From Comamonadaceae bacterium (GTDB lineage: Bacteria; Pseudomonadota; Gammaproteobacteria; Burkholderiales; Burkholderiaceae_C), in contig CANHBU010000001.1 in the NCBI GenBank assembly GCA_947458345.1, positions 1 through 20,998 on the forward strand: a stretch of DNA of 20,998 bases, read 5' to 3'. Below the pieces are notes generated by a model, which had not been told where the DNA came from, made no database searches, and worked only from the letters and a program-made list of their open reading frames with translations. Of this stretch, positions 7,517 through 16,216 are shown one piece after another; the stretch's first letter is position 1, and every line of letters begins with the position of its first letter. The position numbers and the translations under genes were made by a program.

Positions 7517-9370
7517 ATGAACCTCTGGCAAGCCGATCAGATCAAGCCCGAAACGCGCGTGGTGCTCGAAGGCTCGACGCTGTGCGCGCTGTTTTTCAAT
7601 GCGGTACGCGAGCGCGGCCCGCAAGTGTGGCTGCGCCAAAAAGAGTTGGGCATCTGGCAGTCTCAGACCTGGCAGCAGGTCGGCCAAGCGGTGCGCGAGA
7701 TCGCCGGCGGTCTGCTGCATCTGGGCCTGCAGCACGGCGAGGTGGCCTCCATCCTGGCCAACACCAACCGCGACTGGCTCATGACCGATCTGGCCGTGCT
7801 CAGCTGCGGCGCCGTGGCCAACGGCATCTACCCGACCGACGCCGCAGCCCAGGTGCAGTACCTGTGCGAAGACTCGCGCACGGTGGTGCTGTTCGTCGAG
7901 GACGATGAGCAGCTCGACAAGGTGCTCGAGGTACGCGATCGCCTGCCCCTGCTGCGCCAGATCGTGGTCTTCGACACCGAAGGCCTGCGCGGCCTGAACG
8001 ACCCCATGGTCGTGGGGCTGGCGCAATTGCGCGAGCAAGGCCGCGCCCATCTGGCCGCCGATCCGCAAGCCCTGGAGCGGCGTCTGGCCCAGGTGCAGCC
8101 GAGCGATCTGGCGATTTTGGTCTACACCTCAGGCACCACCGGCAAGCCCAAAGGCGCGATGCACACCCATGAGGCGCTGGTCTACACCGTGCGCGGCTAC
8201 AACACCCTGATCTCGCGCACCGAAGCCGACGAGGCCATGTGCTTCCTGCCGCTGTGCCACATTGCCGAACGCGTCGGCGGCGAGTATTTCGCCCTCTACA
8301 CCGGCTGCAAGCTCAACTTTGTCGAAAACCCAGAAACGGTGCCCGAAAACGTGCGCGAGATTGCACCGACCGTCTTCACCGCCGTGCCCCGAGTCTGGGA
8401 AAAGTTCTACTCGGGCGTGATGATTGCGCTCAAGGAGTCGAGCCGGCTGCAGCAACTGGCCTATGGCTGGGCGATTTCGGTCGGCTACCGTGTGGCCGAT
8501 GCGGTGATCGCCGGGCAAAACGTCAGCACCAGCCTGCGCCTGCAGTTCCGGCTGGCCCGGCTGCTGGCTTTGGACAACACGCGCAAGCTCATCGGCATCC
8601 ACCGCGCCCGCTACTGCGTCACCGGCGCAGCGCCGATCTCGCCCGAACTGGTGCGCTGGTACATGGCGCTGGGCGTGCCCATGCTCGAGGTCTGGGGCAT
8701 GACCGAAACCTGCGGCGCCTCGACCGGCACGCCGCCCGGTCGGATCAAGCCCGGCTCGATTGGGCCGGCCGCCTCCTTCAACCAGGTGCGCATCGACCCG
8801 GCCACCGGAGAAATCCAGGTCAAAGGCCCCAATGTGTTCAAGGGCTATCTCAACCTGCCCGACAAAAGCGCGGAGGCGCTCGATGCCGACGGCTGGCTGC
8901 ACACCGGAGACGTGGGCGTGATGGACGAGGATGGGTACCTTCGCATCACCGACCGGATGAAGGACATCATCATCACCGCCGGCGGCAAGAACATCACCCC
9001 CACCGAACTCGAAAACGAGCTCAAGTTCTCGCCCTACATCACCGATGCGGTGGTCATCGGCGACAAGCGGCCCTATCTGGTGGCCATCGTCATGATCGAC
9101 CAGGACAATGTCGAGAAATTCGCACAGGATCGGGAAATCCCCTTCAGTAATTACGCCAGCTTGACGCGCGCGCCAGAGGTGCAAGAATTGATCCAGATCG
9201 AACTTGACCGTGTCAACGCCAAATTTGCCCGCGTCGAGCAAATCAAGAAATTCTTCCTGCTCGACAAACAACTCAGTGCCGAAGACGAAGAGCTCACGCC
9301 CACCATGAAACTCAAGCGCAAGCTCGTCGAGAAGAAATACGCCCCGCAAATCGAAGCCATGTACCGGTGA
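7517..9370 (+). CDS. AMP-dependent acyl-CoA ligase (FadD/long-chain acyl-CoA synthetase type)
   Basis: A 617-residue ANL-superfamily adenylating enzyme. It activates a carboxylic acid with ATP to an acyl-adenylate, then to the CoA thioester. Visible motifs are the P-loop YTSGTTGKPKG at 203-213, WGMTE at 393-397, HTGD at 462-465 and RITDRMKD at 477-484. The C-terminal catalytic-lysine segment is T-P-T-M-K-L-K-R-K at about 594-602. The overall form resembles the FadD15-like long-chain group, but chain length or aromatic specificity cannot be read from motifs. It starts four bases after livF with no gap for a promoter and precedes the binding protein. The transporter and ligase therefore probably act on one substrate: import of an acid followed by CoA trapping. 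Confidence 0.9.
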   Translation: MNLWQADQIKPETRVVLEGSTLCALFFNAVRERGPQVWLRQKELGIWQSQTWQQVGQAVREIAGGLLHLGLQHGEVASILANTNRDWLMTDLAVLSCGAVANGIYPTDAAAQVQYLCEDSRTVVLFVEDDEQLDKVLEVRDRLPLLRQIVVFDTEGLRGLNDPMVVGLAQLREQGRAHLAADPQALERRLAQVQPSDLAILVYTSGTTGKPKGAMHTHEALVYTVRGYNTLISRTEADEAMCFLPLCHIAERVGGEYFALYTGCKLNFVENPETVPENVREIAPTVFTAVPRVWEKFYSGVMIALKESSRLQQLAYGWAISVGYRVADAVIAGQNVSTSLRLQFRLARLLALDNTRKLIGIHRARYCVTGAAPISPELVRWYMALGVPMLEVWGMTETCGASTGTPPGRIKPGSIGPAASFNQVRIDPATGEIQVKGPNVFKGYLNLPDKSAEALDADGWLHTGDVGVMDEDGYLRITDRMKDIIITAGGKNITPTELENELKFSPYITDAVVIGDKRPYLVAIVMIDQDNVEKFAQDREIPFSNYASLTRAPEVQELIQIELDRVNAKFARVEQIKKFFLLDKQLSAEDEELTPTMKLKRKLVEKKYAPQIEAMYR

Positions 9371-9401
9371 TCCCACACCCGACCATCCACAGGAGACAAG
9401 C

Positions 9402-10577
9402 ATGATGAAACACCAACCGGCTCTCGCCGCCACCGTCTGGGCCCTTGGCCTGGCACTTTCCACCGGCCTGGCCCAGGCGCAAAGCCAGGGCGTGAGCAAG
9501 GACACCATCAACGTGGGCAGCATTCAGGACCTGTCCGGTCCGCTGGCCGGCTTTGGCAAGCAGATCCGATCGGGCATGCAACTGCGCGTGGACGAGCTCA
9601 ACGAGCAAGGTGGCGTCAACGGCCGACGCATCAAGCTGATGATCGAAGACTCGGGCTACGACCCCAAGCGTGCGGTGCTTGCCGCGCAAAAGCTGGTCAA
9701 CCAGGACAAGATTTTTGCCATGGTCGGTCATATCGGCACGGCGCAAAACCTCGCCGCCATGCCGGTGCAGTTCGAAAAGAACGTGGTCAACTTCTTCCCG
9801 GTCACCGCCGCGCGCGAAATGTACGAGCCCTTCCACCGGCTCAAGTACTCCTTTGCGGCCACCTACTACGATCAGATGCGTCTGGCCGTGCCCATGCTAG
9901 TCAAGGACAAAGGCGCCAAGAAAGTCTGCTCCATCTACCAAGACGACGAGTTCGGGCTGGAGGTGCAGCGCGGCGCTGAGGAAGGCCTGAAAACCCTGAA
10001 CGTGACGATGGCCGAAAAAACGACCTTCAAGCGCGGCTCTACCGACTTTTCCTCGCAAGTGGCCCGACTCAAGGCTGCTGAATGCGACCTCGTGGTGCTC
10101 GGCACCCTGATCCGCGAGACCATCGGCACCATCGCCACAGCGCGCCGCACCGGCTACAACCCGATCTTTATCGGCTCCAGCGGGGCTTACACCGACCTGA
10201 TCCACAAGCTCGGCGGGCCGGCCATGAACGGCCTGTATGCCGCCATGTCGGTGCAAAACCCCTACCTGGACGAGGCCTCCCAGCCCATCCGTTTCTGGGC
10301 CAACAAATACAAGACCAAGTTCAATGAGGACCCCACCGTGTTCTCGGTCTACGGCTACAGCGTCGTCGACTCCTTCATCCGTGCCGTGCAAAAAGCCGGC
10401 AACAACCTGACCACCGACAGCTTCGTCAAGGCCATGGACAACATGGTGATCCCGGCCGATATCTTCGGCAGCCCCGAGATGACCTTCAGCCCCACCAAGC
10501 GCCTGGGCAGCAACCTCTCGCGCCTGTCGCAGATCCAGGACGGCCGCTGGAAAGTGATCTCTGACTACATGAAGTGA
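9402..10577 (+). CDS. livK: Periplasmic substrate-binding protein of the liv-type transporter
   Basis: A 391-residue type I periplasmic binding protein (Leu/Ile/Val-binding-like). The signal peptide has a short n-region, the hydrophobic stretch T-V-W-A-L-G-L-A-L-S, and a likely cut after A26 (A-Q-A before QSQG). The mature protein begins with V-S-K-D-T-I-N-V-G-S, then QDLSGPLAGFGKQIRSGMQL, the usual first lobe of this family. It delivers the ligand to LivHM from the periplasm. aggag at 9391-9395 lies six bases before ATG 9402; a second ATG at 9405 is possible. It is the last gene of the operon and is followed directly by a terminator. The symbol is by family; the ligand may be an aromatic or fatty acid rather than an amino acid. 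Confidence 0.9.
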   Translation: MMKHQPALAATVWALGLALSTGLAQAQSQGVSKDTINVGSIQDLSGPLAGFGKQIRSGMQLRVDELNEQGGVNGRRIKLMIEDSGYDPKRAVLAAQKLVNQDKIFAMVGHIGTAQNLAAMPVQFEKNVVNFFPVTAAREMYEPFHRLKYSFAATYYDQMRLAVPMLVKDKGAKKVCSIYQDDEFGLEVQRGAEEGLKTLNVTMAEKTTFKRGSTDFSSQVARLKAAECDLVVLGTLIRETIGTIATARRTGYNPIFIGSSGAYTDLIHKLGGPAMNGLYAAMSVQNPYLDEASQPIRFWANKYKTKFNEDPTVFSVYGYSVVDSFIRAVQKAGNNLTTDSFVKAMDNMVIPADIFGSPEMTFSPTKRLGSNLSRLSQIQDGRWKVISDYMK

Positions 10578-10612
10578 TGCCCGCCGCTGCGGGCGGCTGA
10601 TCGGCAAGTCAA

Positions 10613-10647
10613 AGCCAGCTCGGGTCGTCCCGAGCTGGCTTTTTTTT
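10613..10647 (+). terminator. Strong intrinsic terminator of the liv-ligase operon
   Basis: A perfect 12-bp stem (10613-10624 with 10629-10640) closes on the four-base loop tcgt and runs straight into a T-tract (10640-10647). Three A's precede the stem. A second perfect 6-bp hairpin, gcccgc/gcgggc (10579-10584 with 10589-10594), lies just behind the livK stop but lacks a T-tract. Confidence 0.93.
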
Positions 10648-10667
10648 GGGCGGGACTGGGGCCTGGG

Positions 10668-10700
10668 CGCTGGTGGGGCGCTGATGGGGCGCTGATGGGG
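10668..10700. repeat. 11-bp tandem repeat, three copies
   Basis: Three adjacent units, cgctggtgggg (10668-10678) then cgctgatgggg twice (10679-10689 and 10690-10700), differ at a single base. They lie between the operon terminator and the histidine kinase gene, in the region where the kinase promoter should be. They may be spacer slippage or direct-repeat sites for a regulator. Confidence 0.7.
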
Positions 10701-10745
10701 CGCGGCGCCTGATCGGCGGCTCATCGCTGCGAGGGCAGGACTTAG

Positions 10746-12191
10746 ATGGCCGCTGTCCTACGTCAGCAGGCGAGGTCGGGTGACAGCCGTCGCTTCAATG
10801 ATGGGCCACAGTCGAACCGAGCGTGCCGCTGGCGCCATCTTGCCCTGTCTGACTGCTTCAAGCCCATGACCGCCCCTGCCGATCCTGCCGCCCCTCAGAG
10901 CCTTGCCTCAGCCCAGCCCTGGACTCCAAGGCCGGCCGCGCTGTTTGCCAGTCTTGCTCTGGGGGCTGCTGTGGGGGCTGCTATGGGCACAGCTCTGGGG
11001 GCAAATCCAGGCACGGCTTCAGGCGCTGCTGCGCACTTGCTCGCTCCTGCCGCGGCTCTAGCGGGTCTGCTCTTGGCCAGCGCAGCCATCGCCTGGCAAA
11101 CCCATCAATTGCAAGCCCAACGCCGCGAGCTTGAATTGATTGGCCAGCTGCTGCGCTGCCTCAATCCCCATCTCGGTCTGCAGCACAGTGCCGATCGCAT
11201 GCTGCAGCTCACGCAGCAATTTTTTGGCGCCAGCCACTGCCACCTCGACCTGCCCGACCAGAGCGCGCGCGATCGAGCTGTGCGGCTGCACGAGCCGCTA
11301 GAGCAACCCGATACGCTTGAGCGCATCAGCGTGGCCCTGCCCTGGCAGCAGCGTCAGGCGCACTTGCAGCTTAGCGGCCGGCGCGTATGGAGTCAGCGCG
11401 AGCGGCGCATGCTTGAGCGGGTTGCGCATCTGGCCTACGCCCCGCTCGAGCGCATCGGGCAGCTTGAGCAACTCAGCGAACAGGCCGGTGAGCGCGAACG
11501 CCAGCGCCTTGGACTCGATCTGCATGACCGTGTGATGCAGCCCTATATTGGCCTGAAGCTCGCGCTCGAGGCCTTGCAAAGCCGCCAGGGCCAGGCCCTG
11601 GCAGCAGGACTGCAGTCCCTCGTGGCCATGACCGGGCAAGTCATCGACAGCCTGCGAGGCGATCTGCGGCGCCTGGGGCCACGCACCGCCGATGCGCCGG
11701 TAGGAGCGGCTCGCCTGGCCACGATCGAGGCTGATCACCGGACCGATCATCCGACCCATCACGAGAGCAACGGCAAGACCAATGACAAGGCCAATGACAA
11801 GACCCATCACCACGCCACTGACCCAGCCGGCCAGCTCGCCGATGAGCTGGCCCAGCAAGCCCGGCTCATGCACCAGCTCCATGGCGTGAGCATCGCGGTG
11901 CGCGGGCCCGTGCCCGCGGCCCTGAGCCAGCGGCTGCGCCAAGAGGTCTCACAGTTCATCCGCGAGGGCCTGAGCAATATTCGGCGCCACACCCCTGCGC
12001 GCACAGGAGAGATCGAGCTGCGCTGCGATGGCCAACAGCTCGGGCTGCGCATCAGCAACGAGGGGCTGGCTGCACGCGGCGATTTCGCACCCCGCTCGAT
12101 CAGCCAGCGGGCGCGGGCTCTGGGCGGCTGGAGCGAGGTGCGAAGCGAAGCGGGCCAGCGCACCGCCGTGCACGTGACCATACCGCTGTAA
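10746..12191 (+). CDS. Membrane sensor histidine kinase (NarX/DegS-like, HisKA_3 type)
   Basis: Up to 481 residues. Two alanine-rich membrane segments (about 64-86 and 95-117) are followed by a short coiled region, then a weak GAF-like domain (about 135-250). The phospho-acceptor box RLGLDLHDRVMQPY has H260. The ATPase part has an N-box REGLSNIRRH (N411) and SNEG (N438-G440) where most kinases have a D-x-G motif, then R-A-R-A-L-G-G and a beta-strand end. Between dimerisation and ATPase domains sits a histidine/asparagine/lysine-rich insert (about 330-360) made from a 12-base DNA repeat. ATG 10746 has agga five bases ahead; ATG 10866 would drop 40 odd-looking residues and is a real alternative. 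The response regulator starts six bases after the stop, so the two form a cognate pair. The signal is unknown. Confidence 0.85.
   Translation: MAAVLRQQARSGDSRRFNDGPQSNRACRWRHLALSDCFKPMTAPADPAAPQSLASAQPWTPRPAALFASLALGAAVGAAMGTALGANPGTASGAAAHLLAPAAALAGLLLASAAIAWQTHQLQAQRRELELIGQLLRCLNPHLGLQHSADRMLQLTQQFFGASHCHLDLPDQSARDRAVRLHEPLEQPDTLERISVALPWQQRQAHLQLSGRRVWSQRERRMLERVAHLAYAPLERIGQLEQLSEQAGERERQRLGLDLHDRVMQPYIGLKLALEALQSRQGQALAAGLQSLVAMTGQVIDSLRGDLRRLGPRTADAPVGAARLATIEADHRTDHPTHHESNGKTNDKANDKTHHHATDPAGQLADELAQQARLMHQLHGVSIAVRGPVPAALSQRLRQEVSQFIREGLSNIRRHTPARTGEIELRCDGQQLGLRISNEGLAARGDFAPRSISQRARALGGWSEVRSEAGQRTAVHVTIPL
11774..11809 (+). repeat. 12-bp in-frame tandem repeat inside the histidine kinase gene
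   Basis: Units caagaccaatga (11774-11785), caaggccaatga (11786-11797) and caagacccatca (11798-11809) repeat in frame. They encode K-T-N-D, K-A-N-D and K-T-H-H. Together with the preceding D-H-x-T-D-H and T-H-H residues this makes a polar, histidine-rich linker just ahead of the ATPase domain. Confidence 0.75.
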
Positions 12192-12197
12192 GAAACC

Positions 12198-12848
12198 ATG
12201 CGCATCCTGATCGTCGACGACCACCCCACCTTGGTGTGGGGGCTCGAGCAGCTCATCGCCTCACAAAGTCCGCGCATGCAGGTGGTGGCCACGGCCCAAA
12301 CGGCCCAAGAGGCCCTGAACAAGGCCAGCGCCCACCGCCCCGATGTGGTCTTGCTCGACCTCGACCTTGACGGTCGCAGCGGCCTCGATATCGTGCCGGT
12401 GCTGAGCACCCAGCAACCGTGCCGGGTGCTGGTGCTCACCGGTGAGCGCAAACCCGAGGTGCTCGACCAGGCGGTGCGTCTGGGCGCCCGCGGCGTGCTG
12501 TGCAAGGACGCAAGCGCCCAAACCGTGATCAAGGCGATCGAGAAGGTCCACGACGGTCAGATCTGGCTCGATCGGGCCAGCATGGCGCGCATGCTCGGCG
12601 CGATGCACCAACCCAAGGACCCCGAGCACGCCCGCCAGGCCATGCTGACGCAGCGCGAGCGCAAAATCATCGAGACCATCCTGACCGGCCACGGCGCGGC
12701 CAACAAGGCGCTGGCCGCACGCCTGTTCATCTCAGAGCACACGCTGCGCAACCACCTCAGCGCGATTTACCACAAGCTGGGCGTGAGCAACCGCCTTGCG
12801 CTCTACATGTACGCCTGCCAGCACAGCCTCGGTGAGCCCACGGGCTGA
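12198..12848 (+). CDS. NarL/LuxR-family response regulator
   Basis: A 216-residue DNA-binding regulator. The receiver domain (about 1-118) has the acidic pair D7/D8, phospho-acceptor D54 in V-V-L-L-D-L-D, the switch residue T81 and K103. The output domain (about 148-212) is a LuxR-type helix-turn-helix: LTQRERKIIETILTG, then ANKALAARLFISEHTLRNH with the recognition helix, ending YHKLGVSNR. It follows the kinase by six bases and so is its partner. The gene ends three bases from the end of tadC on the other strand. Control of the Tad/Flp operon is a reasonable guess from position only. ATG 12198 gives a canonical receiver start (MRILIVDDHP); the Shine-Dalgarno is weak, consistent with coupling to the kinase. 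Confidence 0.92.
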   Translation: MRILIVDDHPTLVWGLEQLIASQSPRMQVVATAQTAQEALNKASAHRPDVVLLDLDLDGRSGLDIVPVLSTQQPCRVLVLTGERKPEVLDQAVRLGARGVLCKDASAQTVIKAIEKVHDGQIWLDRASMARMLGAMHQPKDPEHARQAMLTQRERKIIETILTGHGAANKALAARLFISEHTLRNHLSAIYHKLGVSNRLALYMYACQHSLGEPTG

Positions 12849-12851
12849 GCT

Positions 12852-13751
12852 TTAAGCGCCGCGCCCGAGCATGGGCATGAGGGTGCGCACAATCTGTATC
12901 GCCGCCGGCCCCATCACCACCAAGATGATCGACGGAAAGATGCACAACACCAGAGGCAACAGCATCTTGGTGGGCACCCGCGCAGCGAGCTCTTCGGCGC
13001 GCACCATGCGTTTGTGGCGCAGCTCGTCGGAGTAGACCCGCAGCGAGTCGCCGATGCTGGTGCCCAAACGGTCGGCCTGCTTGAGCATGAGGGCAAAGCT
13101 GGCAATCTCCTGCACACCGGTGCGCAAGGCCAGATGGTGCAGCGCCTGCGCGCGGCTCACCCCCGCGCGCAGCTCCAGATTGGTCAGTTGCAACTCACGC
13201 GCCAGGGCCCGACTGCTCAGGCCGATTTCTTGGGCCACACGGTTCAGCCCCGAGTCCAGCCCCAGACCGGCCTCCATGCACACCAGCAGCAAGTCTGTGG
13301 CGTCTGGGAAGTGCTCAAAAATCTCGCGCTGGCGCCGCTGGCGCAAGCCGTGCACCACCCAGTTGGGCGCGTACAGACCGCACAATGCGGCCACGCCAAC
13401 GGCCAGCATTTGCTGCAACAAGCCGGTACGGGCCGGCAGCCACACCCAAACGAGGGCCGCTGCGACCAGCGGCAGCACAGTCTTGGCCGCAAAATAGTAC
13501 AGGCGCGCGTCCTGCCGTGCGATGCCGGCCTGCACAAACATCAGGCGCAGGGGTGACTGCTCCCACGGCCCTTGCGGCGCCGACAACTGGGCCAGCGGCC
13601 GGGCCAGGCGCGCGGCACGCCGGCCCCAGTCGCGCGGCACAGGCCGGGCCATCAACTGCACCCGGCGCTGCACAGCACTGGGCCACAGCAGAAAGAGGCC
13701 CAGTGCAGCGGCACTCACAGCCAGAAAAATCAGCAGGGAAAACACCGTCAT
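12852..13751 (-). CDS. tadC: Tad pilus inner-membrane platform protein TadC
   Basis: A 299-residue integral membrane protein with a type II secretion F (T2SSF) domain. Together with TadB it forms the platform on which the CpaF motor assembles Flp pili. Membrane segments lie at about 2-23, 92-107, 113-130 and 264-286. The cytoplasmic T2SSF helices at about 148-255 include FPDATDLLLVCMEAGLGLDSG and end near E-L-R-H-K-R-M-V-R-A-E-E-L. ATG at 13751 has ggagg upstream and is preferred over the TTG codon just before it. This is the last Tad gene at this end; tadD, which follows tadC in many loci, is absent. Its stop lies three bases from the stop of the oppositely oriented response regulator gene, with no terminator between. 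Confidence 0.92.
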   Translation of the reverse strand: MTVFSLLIFLAVSAAALGLFLLWPSAVQRRVQLMARPVPRDWGRRAARLARPLAQLSAPQGPWEQSPLRLMFVQAGIARQDARLYYFAAKTVLPLVAAALVWVWLPARTGLLQQMLAVGVAALCGLYAPNWVVHGLRQRRQREIFEHFPDATDLLLVCMEAGLGLDSGLNRVAQEIGLSSRALARELQLTNLELRAGVSRAQALHHLALRTGVQEIASFALMLKQADRLGTSIGDSLRVYSDELRHKRMVRAEELAARVPTKMLLPLVLCIFPSIILVVMGPAAIQIVRTLMPMLGRGA

Positions 13752-13826
13752 CAAAGCCTCCTCTAGATCACAGGACTGCGCGTCAGTGCCTGCATCGCTG
13801 CTGTCACCGACGGGCCCACGCCGGCA

Positions 13827-14813
13827 TCAGACCCGGATGCGCACAATGCGCACAATCAGCACAATGCCCAGCAGCATCACCGCGAGCATGGCCTGCAGCA
13901 AGCTGATGCCGATCGGGTCGGTCCATAGCGGGCGCATAAAGCCCGGATTGAACAGGGCCAGCAGGCCGGCCAGCGCAAAGGGCATGAGCACCAAAATCCA
14001 GGCCGATAAACGGCCCTCGCTCGACAGCACACGCACCCGGTCAAGCAGCCGCAGGCGGGCACGGATCAGCTGCGCGAGCTTGCCCAGCACCTCGGCCAAG
14101 TTGCCGCCCGATTCGCGCTGTATCGATACCGCCACCACGAAGTAGCGCAGATCGGTCAGGGGCACCCGGTCGAGCAAGTGGGCCAGCGCCTGCGGCAAGG
14201 TCAGGCCCAGGTTGACCTCCTCATGCACCGCGCGCAACTCGACCGCCATCGGCTCGCTCATTTCTTGCCCCGCCATCTGCAAGGCCGAAGCAAACGCATG
14301 CCCGGCGCGCATGGCCCGCGCCATCAGGTCCAGCGCTTCGGGCAACTGCCTTTGCAAGAGGTGCAGCCGCCGCTGGCGCCGCAGCCCCAGGTAAGCCCAG
14401 GGGGCCAGACCCGTGCTCAGGGCCGTCAAGGCTGCGAGCCCCGCCGGCACATGCAGCAAGCGCAGCAGCCCCAAGACGGTCAGACCTGCCAAGACACTCA
14501 GGGCCAGAAGCTGCCCCGCGTGCCAGCGCAGGTTGGCCTGCAACAGAGCCAGCTGAACGCGCTCGAGCACCGGCCAGCGCTGCAGCAGCCGGCCCAGAGG
14601 GCCCGAGGCAGCCGGCCGGGCGGCCAGGGAAGAAGGCGCCTGCGTGCGGCGGCGCATGGCCAACAGCCGCTGCCGGCGCTGGCGCGCCGGCCCCCCATAG
14701 GCCGAGCGCCACAGCAAGTACAGGCCTTCGAGCAGCAGCAACAAAGAGATCATGACCAGCAGGCCCAACACCAGGGAAGGCGCACCGAGCCAGCGATCGG
14801 GCAAGAGGTTCAT
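13827..14813 (-). CDS. tadB: Tad pilus inner-membrane platform protein TadB
   Basis: A 328-residue inner-membrane T2SSF protein, paralogous to TadC and its partner in the pilus platform. It has a membrane segment at about 12-35, a basic cytoplasmic stretch (40-60), hydrophobic segments near 103-142, and the T2SSF helices at about 157-282 ([18 protein letters not shown]; then [10 protein letters not shown], a well-conserved turn). Two C-terminal membrane segments lie at about 271-289 and 303-324. The start codon overlaps the cpaF stop by four bases (ATGA), so the two are translationally coupled. A 75-base gap separates it from tadC, longer than the other spacings here, but holds only a good ribosome-binding site for tadC. 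Confidence 0.92.
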   Translation of the reverse strand: MNLLPDRWLGAPSLVLGLLVMISLLLLLEGLYLLWRSAYGGPARQRRQRLLAMRRRTQAPSSLAARPAASGPLGRLLQRWPVLERVQLALLQANLRWHAGQLLALSVLAGLTVLGLLRLLHVPAGLAALTALSTGLAPWAYLGLRRQRRLHLLQRQLPEALDLMARAMRAGHAFASALQMAGQEMSEPMAVELRAVHEEVNLGLTLPQALAHLLDRVPLTDLRYFVVAVSIQRESGGNLAEVLGKLAQLIRARLRLLDRVRVLSSEGRLSAWILVLMPFALAGLLALFNPGFMRPLWTDPIGISLLQAMLAVMLLGIVLIVRIVRIRV

Positions 14814-16216
14814 AGCGGGCTGTCCAGATGGCTGGGGTCGAACATCGAATCGGGCAGCTGAAGTCCATAGGCTTGCAAGCGCTCCATCACCCGCGGCCGG
14901 ACCCCGCTGGCGGAAAAATGGCCCAACACCGTACCGTCGGGGGCCACCCCCACCTGGCGAAAGCCAAAGATGGGCTGCAGGCTGATGACGTCGGCCTCCA
15001 TGCCGGTGATCTCCTGGATGCTGGTGATCTTGCGCCGCCCGTCGATCAGGCGCAAGGTCTGCACCACCACCGAAATCGCTGCGGCCATCTGCTGGCGCGC
15101 AATACGGGCCGGCAACTGAAGGCCGGCCATCGCCATCATGTTCTCCAGCCGCGACAGCGCGTCGCGCGGTGTGTTGGCATGGACCGTGGTCATCGAGCCC
15201 TCATGGCCCGTGTTCATGGCCTGCAGCATGTCGAGCGCCTCGCCGCCGCGCACCTCGCCAATGACGATGCGATCGGGCCGCATGCGCAGCGCATTGCGCA
15301 CCAGGGCGCGCTGCGTGATCTCGCCATGCCCTTCAATATTGGGCGGACGCGTCTCCAGCCGCACCACATGGGGCTGCTGCAGTTGCAGCTCGGCCGCATC
15401 TTCGATCGTCACCACCCGCTCATCGCGTGGGATAAAGCCCGAGAGAATGTTGAGCAAGGTGGTCTTGCCCGAGCCCGTGCCACCGGAGATGAGCAAATTG
15501 ACCTTGGCTTGCACCAGCGCCTGCAGAAAACGCGCCATGTCGGGCGTCAGGCTCTGGTAGCCCTCGCTGACCAGCCGCTCCATTTTCAGGGGCACTTGCG
15601 AAAAGCGCCGGATCGACATCATCGGCCCGTCGATGGACACCGGTGCGATCGCCACATTGACCCGCGAGCCATCGGGCAGTCGGGCATCGACCATCGGGCT
15701 CGATTCGTCAATGCGGCGTCCGACCCGCGAGACGATCTTGTCGATGATGCGCATCAGATGCGCCTCGTCCTGAAAGGTCACGGGTGTCAATTCGAGCTTG
15801 CCGCGCCTCTCGACATACACCTGGTGCCAGCTGTTGACCAAGATGTCAGAGACGGTGGGGTCGGCCATGAGTAGCTCGAGCGGGCCAAAGCCCATCATCT
15901 CGTGGCCGATGTCGCGAATCAGATGGCGTCGCTCGATCTCATTGATGGCCACCGGCTCCTCGTGCAGCAGGCGCTCAGTCAGCCGGCCGATTTCCTGGCG
16001 CAGCACCTCCGGTGCCATCGCCTCCATCGCCGCCAGATCGAACTGCTCGACCAGCTTCATGTGCAGGCGGCCCTTGATGATCTGGTAGCGCTCGCCCTCA
16101 GCCGGCGGCTCGGCCTGCGGCGGCGGGCCGCTCAGTGCGGCTGGGGGCGAGCGAAAACGCTCACGCAAAGTCAGGGAGGGGTGCATGGTGGGTACCAGGG
16201 GTGCGGGTTCAGGCAC
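14810..16216 (-). CDS. cpaF: Tad pilus motor ATPase CpaF/TadA
   Basis: A 468-residue member of the type II/IV secretion ATPase family (GspE/VirB11-like). It is the cytoplasmic hexameric motor for Flp pilus assembly. It has a proline-rich N-terminus (about 23-40), an N-terminal domain with M-G-F-G-P-L-E-L-L at 108-116, and Walker A GGTGSGKT at 245-252. The Asp-box region is near I-E-D-A-A-E-L (271-277), Walker B around RIVIGEVRG (316-324), and the His-box [12 protein letters not shown] at 338-349. All catalytic parts look intact. GTG at 16216 overlaps the cpaE end by eight bases; ATG at 16186 would remove ten residues. Neither has a clear ribosome-binding site, so translation is probably coupled to cpaE. 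Confidence 0.94.
   Translation of the reverse strand: MPEPAPLVPTMHPSLTLRERFRSPPAALSGPPPQAEPPAEGERYQIIKGRLHMKLVEQFDLAAMEAMAPEVLRQEIGRLTERLLHEEPVAINEIERRHLIRDIGHEMMGFGPLELLMADPTVSDILVNSWHQVYVERRGKLELTPVTFQDEAHLMRIIDKIVSRVGRRIDESSPMVDARLPDGSRVNVAIAPVSIDGPMMSIRRFSQVPLKMERLVSEGYQSLTPDMARFLQALVQAKVNLLISGGTGSGKTTLLNILSGFIPRDERVVTIEDAAELQLQQPHVVRLETRPPNIEGHGEITQRALVRNALRMRPDRIVIGEVRGGEALDMLQAMNTGHEGSMTTVHANTPRDALSRLENMMAMAGLQLPARIARQQMAAAISVVVQTLRLIDGRRKITSIQEITGMEADVISLQPIFGFRQVGVAPDGTVLGHFSASGVRPRVMERLQAYGLQLPDSMFDPSHLDSPL

Noticed and set aside
8129..9523. Long - strand open frame (464 codons) opposite the acyl-CoA ligase gene
   Set aside because: It is a shadow of an intact ligase with all motifs; its composition is that of a reverse frame and no family is recognisable.
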